Positions 1-9,184 of a stretch of 64,000 nucleotides of DNA are shown piece after piece. The stretch spans positions 1-64,000 of the forward strand of contig NZ_QJVJ01000014.1 of NCBI RefSeq assembly GCF_003217775.1. Reading direction: 5' to 3'. Made by a program: the position numbers and the translations under genes. The notes under the pieces are model-generated. The model was not told the origin of the DNA, ran no database searches, and was given only the letters and a program-made list of their open reading frames with translations. The stretch comes from Paenibacillus flagellatus (lineage in GTDB: Bacteria; Bacillota; Bacilli; Paenibacillales; NBRC-103111). Every line of letters starts with the position of its first letter. Position 1 is the stretch's first letter.

Positions 1-6
1 AATTCG

Positions 7-123
7 TTTGGTGATGATGGCGGAGGGGATCCACGCGTTCCCATCCCGAACACGACCGTTAAGCCCTCCAGCGCCGATGGTACTTGGACCGCAGGGTCCT
101 GGGAGAGTAGGACGTTGCCAAGC
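7..123 (+). rRNA. rrf: 5S ribosomal RNA
   Basis: About 117 nt with the conserved 5S core (CCCGAACACG, GCGCCGATGGTA, GAGAGTAGGACG) and terminal strands TTTGG...CCAAGC-like that pair. It is followed at once by an intrinsic terminator, so it is the last gene of an rRNA operon whose 16S and 23S lie to the left of the window. An rRNA operon directly before guaB is the arrangement right of oriC in Bacillus subtilis (rrnO). Ends are placed by comparison with the Bacillus 5S and may be off by 1-2 nt. Confidence 0.95.
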
Positions 124-130
124 GAAGAAG

Positions 131-165
131 GACGCTATTCCGTTATGGAATAGCGTCTTTTTTTT
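131..165 (+). terminator. Intrinsic terminator of the rRNA operon
   Basis: GACGCTATTCC pairs with GGAATAGCGTC around a short loop and is followed by nine T residues. It directly follows the 5S gene. Confidence 0.93.
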
Positions 166-281
166 GCACAGTGAACATGAACACCCCATTGCTTCCTGTG
201 CTTCTATCCTTGTCCTTTCATCCTCCCCCCTAAATGGAAAACGCTCCATAAGCACGTAACGGTTGGCAACGATAGCTGCGG

Positions 282-310
282 CCTATTGGAGTCATACTAC
301 CTCCAATAGG
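282..310 (+). promoter_or_regulatory. Inverted repeat overlapping the ribosome binding site
   Basis: CCTATTGGAG (282-291) and CTCCAATAGG (301-310) form a perfect 10-bp stem. The 3' arm overlaps the first bases of the AGGAGGTGG ribosome binding site (308-316), so folding would limit access to it. Confidence 0.55.
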
Positions 311-322
311 AGGTGGTTCTCG

Positions 323-1573
323 ATGAATGCTGTTGTCAAGCTCATCCTCTGCGCGTGCCTGCTGCTTGCGGCCGGCTGCCAATCGGCACGCCACGGTCAG
401 CCGGACCCATCCCCGACGCCGGATACGCCCCAAACGGCACAATCGGCCGACATTAAGCCGAGTACCGGCGACAAGACCCAACCTTCAAAAGAAGCGCCGG
501 CTTCTCCAGCCAACCCTACGCCGCCCAACGAAACCCGAGTCGATCACGCCGCTCCATCGCCGGATACCGAACCGAGTCGTCAACCGAGACCGAAGGCGAA
601 AGGAATCTATGTAAGCGGCTGGGCCGCGGGTACTTCCAAAATGAACGAATTGATCCGTCTCGTCGAGCAAACGGAATTGAATGCGATGGTGATTGATGTC
701 AAAAACGATTCCGGGCAACTCACTTACGATTCGCATCTTCCGCAAGCGGACGAGTTCGGAACGGACGCGAAGCACATGATTCCGGATATCCGAAGCTTAT
801 TGAGTCGTTTAAAGGAAAAACGGATTTACACGATTGCCCGCATCGTCGTCTTCAAAGATCCGTATATGGCCGGGAAGCGTCAAGACTGGGCGATGCATGC
901 CAAAACCGGGCAAGTTTGGACCGACAAGCGGGGCGTTTCCTGGGTCAATCCATACAATACTAAGGTATGGAGGTATACGCTCGATATTGCCAAGGAAGCG
1001 GCCGACCTTGGATTCGACGAAATTCAGTTCGACTACGTCCGGTTTCCGGACAACGGGCAAAAGGTCGATCGGGAGGTGGCGTTTCAAAATCCGAACGGCT
1101 GGACGAAAGCGACGGCTATTCGCAGCTTTCTCAAGCAGGCGAAAAGCGAGCTGGGTCCGAAAGGCGTATACGTATCGGCGGACGTATTCGGTATGACGAC
1201 AACGGTACCGCATGATATGGGCATCGGACAGAAATGGGAGGAACTCGCCCCGGAAATCGATGTCATCAGTCCGATGATCTATCCTTCGCATTACGGCAAC
1301 GGCGCATTGGGAATCAAGAACCCCGACCTGCAGCCGTATGTGATCGTCCAGAAGGCCGTATCGGACGCGCTGAAACGAAACGAAGCGTTGACTCTAGCGA
1401 ACGTGAAGCCGGCGGCCATAAGGCCCTGGCTGCAGGATTTTACGGCTACGTGGGTCAAGCCTCATAAAACATATGGGAATGCCGATGTCCGCGCGCAAAT
1501 TCAAGCGGCCAAGGAACTGGGCGTCGACGAATATTTACTGTGGAATGCGGGCTGCACATACACATTTCGGTAA
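323..1573 (+). CDS. Glycoside-hydrolase-like lipoprotein (DUF4015 type)
   Basis: Predicted 416-residue secreted lipoprotein. The N terminus is a type II signal peptide with lipobox LAAGC (Cys19), followed by a Pro/Thr/Gln/Ser-rich linker to about residue 90. A TIM-barrel-like domain begins with KGIYVSGWAAG at about residue 93, which is the typical opening of the putative glycoside hydrolase family DUF4015 (PF13200). DEIQFDYVRFP near residue 240 is the other family hallmark, with candidate catalytic acids. The start at 323 is preferred over an in-frame upstream codon at 263 because it gives the signal peptide and sits 8 nt after AGGAGGTGG. The substrate is unknown; a cell-surface polysaccharide is likely. 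The ribosome binding site is partly inside a perfect hairpin (282-310). Confidence 0.85.
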   Translation: MNAVVKLILCACLLLAAGCQSARHGQPDPSPTPDTPQTAQSADIKPSTGDKTQPSKEAPASPANPTPPNETRVDHAAPSPDTEPSRQPRPKAKGIYVSGWAAGTSKMNELIRLVEQTELNAMVIDVKNDSGQLTYDSHLPQADEFGTDAKHMIPDIRSLLSRLKEKRIYTIARIVVFKDPYMAGKRQDWAMHAKTGQVWTDKRGVSWVNPYNTKVWRYTLDIAKEAADLGFDEIQFDYVRFPDNGQKVDREVAFQNPNGWTKATAIRSFLKQAKSELGPKGVYVSADVFGMTTTVPHDMGIGQKWEELAPEIDVISPMIYPSHYGNGALGIKNPDLQPYVIVQKAVSDALKRNEALTLANVKPAAIRPWLQDFTATWVKPHKTYGNADVRAQIQAAKELGVDEYLLWNAGCTYTFR

Positions 1574-1631
1574 AAGTATGGCGGAACGAAGAACAGTGGC
1601 GCTTCGTGTGCGACGGGACGGCCTTTTTGCC

Positions 1632-3177
<1,546 letters not shown>

Positions 3178-3205
3178 CGACATCGGAAGCGGCCAAGAGT
3201 GATAG

Positions 3206-3243
3206 AAAGGGCAGGGACGATCGACATCCCTGTTCTTTTTCTT
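3206..3243 (+). terminator. Terminator after guaB
   Basis: CAGGGA (3212-3217) pairs with TCCCTG (3227-3232), followed by a T-rich tract. It separates guaB from dacA. Confidence 0.7.
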
Positions 3244-3335
3244 TGCCAAAAGCCGGGCCGCGTCCTTAAGCCTTTTGCGGCGGGGGGCGGTATGTTACAA
3301 TAAGAGCAACTGCTGACGAGGGAGATGGGAGAAGC

Positions 3336-4649
3336 GTGCTGGGAGCAAGGAAAACGGGTTGGAAACGATGGATCGCAAAGGTAAGTTGCGTTGCCGTATT
3401 GGCAAACGCATTCATGTTCATACAACCGCCGCCAAAGACGGAGGCCGCAGAGGCGACCGACCTGAAGCTGGAGGTGAAGGCCGCCATTCTGATCGAGGCG
3501 AGCACCGGACAAGTGCTCTACGAGATGAACGCGGACGAGCCGTTGCCACCGGCGAGCATGTCCAAGATGATGACCGAATATTTGGTCATGGAATCGATCA
3601 AATCGGGGAAACACAAATGGGAAGACATCGTCTCTCCCAGTCAATATGCGGTGGACGTCATCGGTTCCGGACAATTGATCGGACCCGGCGAGAAGTATTC
3701 CGTCAAAGACTTGTTCGGCGCGATGTCGATCTACTCGGCGAACGATGCAACGGTAGCGCTGGCCGAGTTCGTGGGAGATACGGAAGAAAAGTTCGTCGGG
3801 ATGATGAACGATACGGCGAAAAAGCTGGGATTCAATCCGAAGTCGTTTTTTATAAACGCCACGGGTCTCTCACGATCGGACTTGGGGAAGTACGCTCCGG
3901 CTAGCATAACGCAAAACGATACGATGATTACGGCGCGAGACGCCTCCATCCTTGCTTATCACATTTTGAAGGAGCATCCGGAAGTTTTGGAGTTTGCTAA
4001 AATTCCGTCGAAAAAGTTCCGGGAAAAAGACAAGGATCCGATGATCAACTGGAACTGGATGCTCGAAGGGAACAAGGATAACCCGAACTTCAAGCAATAC
4101 GTTTATCCGGGGATGGACGGGTTGAAAACCGGACATACGGATGAAGCGGGCTACTGCTTTACCGGTACGGCCGTCCGCAACGGCATGAGGCTGATCAGCG
4201 TCGTGATGGCGGCGCCCTCGATGGCGAAGCGCTTCGTCGAGACGCAGAAGCTGCTCGATTACGGCTTCAATAACTTCGAAATGAAATCGGTCATCGGCGC
4301 CAAAAGCGAAATCGATTCGATGAAAGAAATTCCGGTCAAAAAGGGCGTCAAGACGACAGTCCCGGTCGTAACGGCCGATGCCGTCGATTTCGTCGTGAAA
4401 AAGGGCGAGAATCCCCAAGTGGAAATTCAAGCGGCGCCGCTCGATACGATCAAGAGCGCTCCGATCAAGACCGGCGACGTATTGGGGACCGTCAAGGTGA
4501 AGTACAATAATATCGAGAAGCAGGTCAATCTCGTCGCGTCGCAAGATATGGAAAAGGGAAGCTGGTTCCGGCTGCTGATGAGGGGAATCAAAAACTTTTT
4601 CGGCGGCATTTTCTCCGGAATCGCCAACGGACTGAAAAACCTGTTCTAA
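3336..4649 (+). CDS. dacA: D-alanyl-D-alanine carboxypeptidase (PBP5-type, DacA)
   Basis: Trims the terminal D-Ala from peptidoglycan pentapeptides outside the membrane. It has 437 residues with a GTG start. A signal peptide ends at about residues 36-40 (TEAAEA). The serine-peptidase S11 motifs are all present: SMSK (Ser74, Lys77), SAN (134-136) and KTG (264-266). A C-terminal PBP5 beta domain follows, then an amphipathic helix rich in Phe, Trp, Arg and Lys (last 28 residues or so) that tethers the enzyme to the outer membrane leaflet. The position between guaB and pdxS is as in Bacillus. Confidence 0.97.
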   Translation: MLGARKTGWKRWIAKVSCVAVLANAFMFIQPPPKTEAAEATDLKLEVKAAILIEASTGQVLYEMNADEPLPPASMSKMMTEYLVMESIKSGKHKWEDIVSPSQYAVDVIGSGQLIGPGEKYSVKDLFGAMSIYSANDATVALAEFVGDTEEKFVGMMNDTAKKLGFNPKSFFINATGLSRSDLGKYAPASITQNDTMITARDASILAYHILKEHPEVLEFAKIPSKKFREKDKDPMINWNWMLEGNKDNPNFKQYVYPGMDGLKTGHTDEAGYCFTGTAVRNGMRLISVVMAAPSMAKRFVETQKLLDYGFNNFEMKSVIGAKSEIDSMKEIPVKKGVKTTVPVVTADAVDFVVKKGENPQVEIQAAPLDTIKSAPIKTGDVLGTVKVKYNNIEKQVNLVASQDMEKGSWFRLLMRGIKNFFGGIFSGIANGLKNLF

Positions 4650-4666
4650 AAAAGGAACTTGGTGGG

Positions 4667-4695
4667 TTGTGCATTAGGTAGCCTTCATGTACAAT
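4667..4695 (+). promoter_or_regulatory. pdxST promoter, sigma-A type
   Basis: TTGTGC (4667-4672), 17-bp spacer, TACAAT (4690-4695), lying 75 nt before the pdxS start. Confidence 0.6.
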
Positions 4696-4770
4696 GACTT
4701 GTTAGAAGACAATGGGACTACCTCTTGCGGGGTGCGGAACTACAGCTTTCATATACAGGAGGAATACGAG

Positions 4771-5652
4771 ATGGAAACAGGAACTTGGACAGTCAAAAAA
4801 GGGATGGCCGAAATGCAAAAAGGCGGCGTCATCATGGACGTTATGAACGCCGAGCAAGCGAAAGTGGCTGAAGCGGCAGGCGCCTGCGCCGTAATGGCTC
4901 TGGAGCGCGTACCGTCCGATATTCGCGCGGCCGGCGGCGTCGCTCGTATGGCGGATCCGACCGTTTTGGAAGAGGTAATGAAAGTCGTCAGCATCCCGGT
5001 CATGGCGAAATGCCGTATCGGTCATTACGTGGAAGCGCGCGTCCTGGAATCGCTCGGCGCCGACTACATCGACGAGAGCGAGGTGCTGACGCCGGCGGAC
5101 GAAGTGTTCCATATCAATAAGAAAGAGTTCACCGTGCCGTTCGTATGCGGCGCGAAAGATATCGGCGAAGCGCTGCGCCGGATCGGCGAAGGCGCGGCCA
5201 TGATGCGGACGAAGGGTGAGCCGGGAACGGGCAATATCGTCGAGGCGGTACGCCATATGCGCCTCATCAATTCGCAAATCCGCAAAATTCAAAGCATGTC
5301 CAAGGACGAGCTGATGACCGAAGCGAAAAACTTGGGCGCACCGTACGATCTGGTGCTTTACGTACATGAGAACGGCCGTTTGCCTGTCGTCAACTTCGCG
5401 GCGGGCGGCGTAGCGACTCCTTCCGACGCGGCTCTCATGATGCATTTGGGCGCGGACGGCGTCTTCGTCGGATCCGGCATTTTCAAATCGGATAACCCGG
5501 AGAAATTTGCCAAAGCGATCGTACAAGCGACAACGCATTATACGGATTATGCCTTGATCGCGGAAGTGTCCAAAAACTTGGGTACGCCGATGAAGGGCAT
5601 CGAGATTTCCAAGCTGGAGTCGTCGCAGCGGATGCAAGACCGCGGCTGGTAA
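4771..5652 (+). CDS. pdxS: Pyridoxal 5'-phosphate synthase, lyase subunit PdxS
   Basis: Condenses ribose 5-phosphate, glyceraldehyde 3-phosphate and ammonia to PLP in the deoxyxylulose-independent pathway, using ammonia channelled from PdxT. It has 293 residues, normal for the family. The ATG at 4771 follows AGGAGG by 8 nt; an upstream in-frame ATG at 4687 is rejected because it adds 28 unrelated residues. The TIM barrel carries Lys80 (VMAKCRIGH) and Lys near 148 ([10 protein letters not shown]), the two lysines that form covalent intermediates. It is followed 21 nt later by pdxT, so the two subunits are co-transcribed. Confidence 0.98.
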   Translation: METGTWTVKKGMAEMQKGGVIMDVMNAEQAKVAEAAGACAVMALERVPSDIRAAGGVARMADPTVLEEVMKVVSIPVMAKCRIGHYVEARVLESLGADYIDESEVLTPADEVFHINKKEFTVPFVCGAKDIGEALRRIGEGAAMMRTKGEPGTGNIVEAVRHMRLINSQIRKIQSMSKDELMTEAKNLGAPYDLVLYVHENGRLPVVNFAAGGVATPSDAALMMHLGADGVFVGSGIFKSDNPEKFAKAIVQATTHYTDYALIAEVSKNLGTPMKGIEISKLESSQRMQDRGW

Positions 5653-5673
5653 GCGAAGAAAGAAGGGTCAGCG

Positions 5674-6264
5674 ATGAAAATAGGCGTTCTCGCTCTGCAA
5701 GGAGCGGTGGCGGAGCATATCAACATGATCGGCAAGGCGGGAGGCGAAGGCGTCGCCGTCAAAAAGACGGAGCAGCTCGCCGAGCTGGACGGCATCATTA
5801 TCCCGGGCGGCGAAAGCACGACGATCGGCAAGCTGATGCGCGAGTACGGCTTTATCGACGAAATCCGGTTGTTTGCGAAGCAGGGGAAACCGGTTTTCGG
5901 GACGTGCGCCGGCTTGATTATTTTGGCGGACGACATCGTCGGCGAAGAACAGGCTCACCTGAAGCTCATGAACATGAAAGTGCAGCGCAATGCGTTCGGA
6001 CGCCAACGGGAAAGCTTCGAGACGGAGCTCGCGATCAAGGGCATCGACGAGCGCGTGCGTGCGGTGTTTATCCGGGCCCCTCTGATAAAGGAAGTAGGAC
6101 CGGACGTCGACGTCCTTTCGACCCACAACGGCGAAATCGTGGCGGCGCGGCAGGGGAACCTGCTTGCAGCGTCGTTTCACCCGGAGCTGACCGACGATTA
6201 CCGGATGCACGAATATTTTCTGGATATGGTGAAACAAGCGCATTCTTCCTCGGTTCAACGATAA
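5674..6264 (+). CDS. pdxT: Pyridoxal 5'-phosphate synthase, glutaminase subunit PdxT
   Basis: Class I glutamine amidotransferase that hydrolyses glutamine and feeds ammonia to PdxS. It has 196 residues, the usual length. The catalytic triad is visible: Cys78 in GTCAG, His169 and Glu171 in the HPE motif. PGGEST near residue 44-49 is the oxyanion region. The ATG start has a GAAGGGTCAGCG leader with a weak but well placed ribosome binding site, and the gene sits directly behind pdxS. Confidence 0.98.
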   Translation: MKIGVLALQGAVAEHINMIGKAGGEGVAVKKTEQLAELDGIIIPGGESTTIGKLMREYGFIDEIRLFAKQGKPVFGTCAGLIILADDIVGEEQAHLKLMNMKVQRNAFGRQRESFETELAIKGIDERVRAVFIRAPLIKEVGPDVDVLSTHNGEIVAARQGNLLAASFHPELTDDYRMHEYFLDMVKQAHSSSVQR

Positions 6265-6270
6265 ACGAGC

Positions 6271-6311
6271 GAAGCACCTTGACGGGCGGAAGCCGGAGGT
6301 GCTTCTTTTTT
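6271..6311 (+). terminator. Terminator after pdxT
   Basis: GAAGCACCT (6271-6279) pairs with AGGTGCTTC (6297-6305), followed by a run of T. It closes the pdxST unit. Confidence 0.85.
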
Positions 6312-6367
6312 GGCGTTCGGCGCCCGGGGGACAAGGGCGTTCGCAGGGTAGGGGCCGGGCGGCAAAG

Positions 6368-6396
6368 TTGAATATTTGACCGGAGTATAGTACATT
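6368..6396 (+). promoter_or_regulatory. Possible serS promoter
   Basis: TTGAAT (6368-6373), 17-bp spacer, TACATT (6391-6396), in a locally AT-rich stretch before serS. TTGACC at 6376 is an alternative -35. No T-box core sequence is seen in this short leader. Confidence 0.4.
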
Positions 6397-6439
6397 ATAT
6401 TGCATAACTTGTACACTAGTTCCCTTTTGGGAGGGGTTT

Positions 6440-7723
6440 TTGTTGTTCGACGCCAAGCTGTTGCGTAATGAGATCGAGCGTGTGAAGGAAGCGATGACCG
6501 CACGGGGCAAGCCGGCCGAGGAAGTGACGCGGTTTACCGGTCTGGACGCCAAGCGCCGGGAGCTGCTTCAAGAGAGCGATCAGCTAAAAAACCGCAGAAA
6601 TACCGTATCCCAGGAAGTGGCCGCGAAGAAACGAAACGGGGAAGACGCGGAGCCGCTTATTCTGGAGATGCGAGACGTGAACGATCGGATCAAAGTATTG
6701 GACGAAGAGCTGCGGGTGCTGGAAGAAGATTTGCAGAAGCTGCTCCTTTCCATCCCGAATATGCCGCACGCTTCGGTGCCGGTCGGCCGGTCCGAAGAAG
6801 ATAATGTAGAAATTCGAAGAGTCGGCGAAGTGCCGTCGTTTCCGTTCGAGCCGAAGGCGCATTGGGAGCTGGCGGATCAGCTTGGCATTCTCGATTTCGA
6901 GGCGGCTGCGAAGGTGACGGGGTCGCGGTTCGTTTTCTATAAAGGGCTCGGCGCCCGTCTGGAGCGGGCGGTCATGAACTTCATGATGGATCTGCACAGC
7001 GACGAGCACGGCTACGAGGAAATGCTGCCGCCTTATATCGTCAACCGCGACAGCTTGACCGGTACCGGCCAGCTGCCCAAATTCGAGGAAGACGTCTTCA
7101 AGCTGCAAAATTCGGACTACTTCCTGATTCCGACGGCGGAAGTGCCGGTGACGAACTATCACCGCGAGGACATCTTGCCGGCGGAGGAACTGCCGAAGTA
7201 TTACGTGGCGTTCAGCGCTTGCTTCCGTTCCGAGGCGGGGTCGGCCGGCCGCGATACGCGCGGGCTGATTCGTCAGCATCAATTCAACAAGGTGGAGCTC
7301 GTGAAGCTGGTAAAGCCCGAGGACTCGTACGAGGAGCTTGAGAAGTTGACGCAGCATGCCGAGAAGGTGCTGCAGCTGCTCAACCTTCCGTACCGCGTTC
7401 TGACGCTCTGTACGGCCGATCTGGGCTTCTCGTCGGCGAAGACGTACGATCTCGAGGTATGGCTGCCGAGCGGCGGCACGTACCGCGAAATTTCGTCCTG
7501 CAGCAACTTCGAGGACTTCCAGGCGCGACGGGCGAACCTGCGCTTCCGCCGCGACGCGAAGTCGAAGCCGGAATTCGTCCATACGCTGAACGGCTCCGGC
7601 TTGGCGGTGGGCCGAACGGTAGCCGCCATTCTGGAAAATTATCAGCAGCCGGACGGAACGGTGCTCGTGCCCGAGGTGCTGCAGCCTTACATGAACGGCG
7701 TCAAAGTCATTTCCAGAAAATAA
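6440..7723 (+). CDS. serS: Seryl-tRNA synthetase
   Basis: Charges tRNA-Ser with serine using ATP. It has 427 residues. The TTG start at 6440 follows GGGAGGGG and gives the family N terminus MLFDAKLLR. Residues 1 to about 110 form the long antiparallel coiled-coil arm that grips the tRNA-Ser variable arm. The class II catalytic core follows, with motif 2 ([21 protein letters not shown]) and motif 3 ([16 protein letters not shown]). A tRNA-Ser gene follows 67 bp downstream, as in Bacillus. Confidence 0.98.
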   Translation: MLFDAKLLRNEIERVKEAMTARGKPAEEVTRFTGLDAKRRELLQESDQLKNRRNTVSQEVAAKKRNGEDAEPLILEMRDVNDRIKVLDEELRVLEEDLQKLLLSIPNMPHASVPVGRSEEDNVEIRRVGEVPSFPFEPKAHWELADQLGILDFEAAAKVTGSRFVFYKGLGARLERAVMNFMMDLHSDEHGYEEMLPPYIVNRDSLTGTGQLPKFEEDVFKLQNSDYFLIPTAEVPVTNYHREDILPAEELPKYYVAFSACFRSEAGSAGRDTRGLIRQHQFNKVELVKLVKPEDSYEELEKLTQHAEKVLQLLNLPYRVLTLCTADLGFSSAKTYDLEVWLPSGGTYREISSCSNFEDFQARRANLRFRRDAKSKPEFVHTLNGSGLAVGRTVAAILENYQQPDGTVLVPEVLQPYMNGVKVISRK

Positions 7724-7790
7724 GCTTGCCCGGCGCCCGGCCGTATGTTAAAATGCTTGTTGGTATTGACGGCAGGGCGCCGTTTTTCGT

Positions 7791-7877
7791 GGAGAGGTGG
7801 TCGAGTGGTTGAAGGCTCTGGTCTTGAAAACCAGCGAAGGGGCAACTCTTCCGTGGGTTCGAATCCCACCCTCTCCG
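7791..7877 (+). tRNA. tRNA-Ser (anticodon TGA)
   Basis: The 87-nt class II tRNA has acceptor strands GGAGAGG (7791-7797) and CCTCTCC (7870-7876) and discriminator G7877. The anticodon stem CTGGT/ACCAG encloses loop CTTGAAA with anticodon TGA at 7825-7827. A long variable arm (CGAAGGGGCAACTCTTCC region) and the T arm GTGGGTTCGAATCCCAC are present. CCA is not encoded. Its last 15 nt and the next 43 nt are repeated 107 bp downstream. Confidence 0.97.
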
Positions 7878-8027
7878 TATAAGCTGTCATGTAAATGGAT
7901 GAGAACCTTCAGGTTCGTCGGAGCGTTTCTTCGATAGCGCCGCTTCGCAGTCTCACCCGAAGGGGGAGTATCCCACCCTCTCCGTATAAGCTGTCATGTA
8001 AATGGATGAGAACCTTCAGGTTCGTCG
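7863..8027 (+). repeat. 58-bp direct repeat containing the tRNA-Ser 3' end
   Basis: Positions 7863-7920 and 7970-8027 are identical over 58 bp (offset 107). Each copy begins with the tRNA 3' strand (ATCCCACCCTCTCCG) and ends with a small hairpin GAACC-TTCA-GGTTC. The 49 bp between them are not repeated and do not form a complete tRNA. It is either a tandem duplication that decayed or a scar of an event at the tRNA end. Confidence 0.9.
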
Positions 8028-8037
8028 AGCATAAACC

Positions 8038-8068
8038 GGTCATGAATCTTCGATTCATGGCTTTTTTT
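8038..8068 (+). terminator. Terminator downstream of tRNA-Ser
   Basis: CATGAATC (8041-8048) and GATTCATG (8052-8059) form a perfect stem with a 3-nt loop, followed by C and seven T residues. Confidence 0.85.
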
Positions 8069-8099
8069 GTTGCCGCGCCCATTCGCATAAAAGAAAGCG

Positions 8100-8134
8100 C
8101 ACCTCCGCAAGTTAACGTTGCGGAGGTGTTTTTT
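8100..8134 (+). promoter_or_regulatory. Terminator-shaped hairpin carrying a ribosome binding site
   Basis: CACCTCCGCAA (8100-8110) and TTGCGGAGGTG (8118-8128) make a perfect 11-bp stem followed by six T residues. The 3' arm is also the GGAGGTG ribosome binding site of the gene starting at 8136. Confidence 0.65.
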
Positions 8135-8135
8135 C

Positions 8136-8480
8136 ATGAGCAAAACAGACGTGCTCACGATCGATCAAAAACGGCTGGCGGAGGCGTGGCAGCAGACGCT
8201 TCCGACCGTACTGAACAAGTCCGATCAAGCGGAGGTAACGGCGGACGAGCATGATCCGAAATCGGTCCGCATCCATATTCGGACGGCGGGACATTCGATG
8301 TACACGTTTGACTTCCAAGTGACCTATATGGACTCCCGCGAAGTGAAGGTAGATCTGGTCGACGTCGAGAGAGCCGATCAGACGGTAGACGAACGGAACG
8401 AAACGATCCAGCAGCTGGTTGAAGATTACGTGCGGCACATTCACGAATGCGCGCAAGCGTTGAAACGGATCACGAGCTGA
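8136..8480 (+). CDS. Small protein of unknown function
   Basis: 114 residues, no signal peptide or membrane segment, mixed charge, with a Tyr/Phe/Val-rich central part (MYTFDFQVTYM) that looks like beta strands followed by an acidic C-terminal helix. I do not recognise the family. The ATG at 8136 is preferred over an upstream ATG at 8118 because GGAGGTG lies at 8122-8128, although that site is buried in a terminator-like hairpin. Two very small genes follow closely on the same strand, one of them an SspP-type spore protein, so a role in spores is possible but is only inferred from position. Confidence 0.7.
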   Translation: MSKTDVLTIDQKRLAEAWQQTLPTVLNKSDQAEVTADEHDPKSVRIHIRTAGHSMYTFDFQVTYMDSREVKVDLVDVERADQTVDERNETIQQLVEDYVRHIHECAQALKRITS

Positions 8481-8495
8481 AGGGAGGCAACCGCG

Positions 8496-8654
8496 ATGAC
8501 GAAACAAAAAGCTGCCGATAAAAATTTGCAAAACGTAGTCAAAGATTTGGCCCAAGATCCCGTCAACGCCCATCACGCCCAGCAGCTTCAGCAGGATACG
8601 AACGACCGGCGCCACCGGGACGCCATCAACCACGATACGACGACAGTCCAATAA
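8496..8654 (+). CDS. 52-residue hydrophilic protein, possible spore protein
   Basis: ATG at 8496 follows GGGAGGCAACCGCG and opens a 52-residue frame rich in Gln, Asp, Asn and His with no hydrophobic stretch (QQLQQDTNDRRHRDAINHD). It ends 20 nt before the next small gene, which resembles SspP. Size, composition and neighbour fit a minor small acid-soluble spore protein, but I cannot assign it to a named family. In Bacillus subtilis sspP has a small partner gene, sspO; this sequence does not look like SspO. Confidence 0.6.
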   Translation: MTKQKAADKNLQNVVKDLAQDPVNAHHAQQLQQDTNDRRHRDAINHDTTTVQ

Positions 8655-8674
8655 CGTCGAAAGGAGCGAGCGGC

Positions 8675-8821
8675 ATGCCCAAAGATATTCCGCAACCCGT
8701 CAATCCTCCGACAGGAGCGCAAGAGCAAAAATCGCAGCATAAGGGGCCGCAGGAGCCGTTGTCCGGCTCGAAGCGGGTCAAGCAGGAAAACCATAGCCGT
8801 CACAATAACGGCGAGGGATAA
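8675..8821 (+). CDS. sspP: Small acid-soluble spore protein, SspP family
   Basis: 48 residues, the same length as Bacillus subtilis SspP. The segment QEPLSGSKRVKQENHSR near residues 27-43 matches the conserved core of that family (PEPLSGSKKVKNRNHTR in B. subtilis, from memory). Highly hydrophilic, Pro/Gln rich. ATG follows AAAGGAGCGAGCGGC. SspP-type proteins are minor components of the spore core and are normally made in the forespore. The gene is the last of three small same-strand genes. Confidence 0.8.
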   Translation: MPKDIPQPVNPPTGAQEQKSQHKGPQEPLSGSKRVKQENHSRHNNGEG

Positions 8822-8895
8822 TGCTGCTAGCCGCATGTCCCGGCCGCTGAAAAAAATCGAAATCCGGCGAATAACGATTCCTTTGGCGGACATAC

Positions 8896-8901
8896 TATAA
8901 T
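8896..8901 (+). promoter_or_regulatory. Perfect -10 element before the candidate RNA
   Basis: TATAAT at 8896-8901. No good -35 is visible 16-18 bp upstream, so it may depend on another feature. It places a transcript start near 8908. Confidence 0.4.
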
Positions 8902-8902
8902 C

Positions 8903-9130
8903 GACGGTGACAAGAGAGGTGTGGTTCCGTTGAACTCTTCAACTGCAACACCGGGTAAGGATCTTTCTACCGAACGTTGAAGCGGAGGTGTAGTGCCAAA
9001 GACACTTTAGGGTGGTCTGAAGCAAAGGGTTGTTGGCTGACAGCAATCCGGTAACCGAAGCAGAGGGTAAGGTAAAAGCATTCGTACAAACTTTATCACC
9101 GTCAAAAAGGACCCGAAAGGGTCCTTTTTT
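8903..9130 (+). ncRNA. Candidate structured non-coding RNA, class unknown
   Basis: About 225 nt with no plausible reading frame between a TATAAT box and a strong terminator. Ends pair: GACGGTGA (8903-8910) with TCACCGTC (9096-9103). Inside are several simple hairpins: GGTGT...ACACC enclosing GTTGA/TCAAC, TTGTTG-GCTGA-CAGCAA, CGG-TAA-CCG and AGTG...CACT. It lacks the GGAAGNAGCAGCC signature of SRP RNA, the RNase P core and a tmRNA tag. Conserved-looking unpaired stretches (CCAAAGACAC, AGGGTGGTCTGAAGCAAAGGG) suggest a real RNA. Its function is unknown. Confidence 0.55.
9104..9130 (+). terminator. Terminator of the candidate RNA
   Basis: AAGGACCC-GAAA-GGGTCCTT with a T run to 9130. The A tract on the other side means it could also serve the minus-strand hydrolase gene that ends at 9185. 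Confidence 0.9.
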
Positions 9131-9184
9131 AATGGTTGCACACGAAAGCCCGCCGGATGTCTCCATCCGACGGGCCTGTTACGC

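Noticed and set aside
6312-6439. T-box leader for serS
   Set aside because: The gap is only about 130 nt after the previous terminator and has no AGGGTGGNACCGCG core or specifier loop.
7863-8027. Integrated mobile element bounded by duplicated tRNA-Ser ends
   Set aside because: Only 49 bp lie between the copies and there is no integrase; recorded instead as a repeat of unknown origin.
8903-9130. SRP RNA, which lies near tadA in Bacillus
   Set aside because: The conserved GGAAGNAGCAGCC loop is absent and the overall layout does not match.
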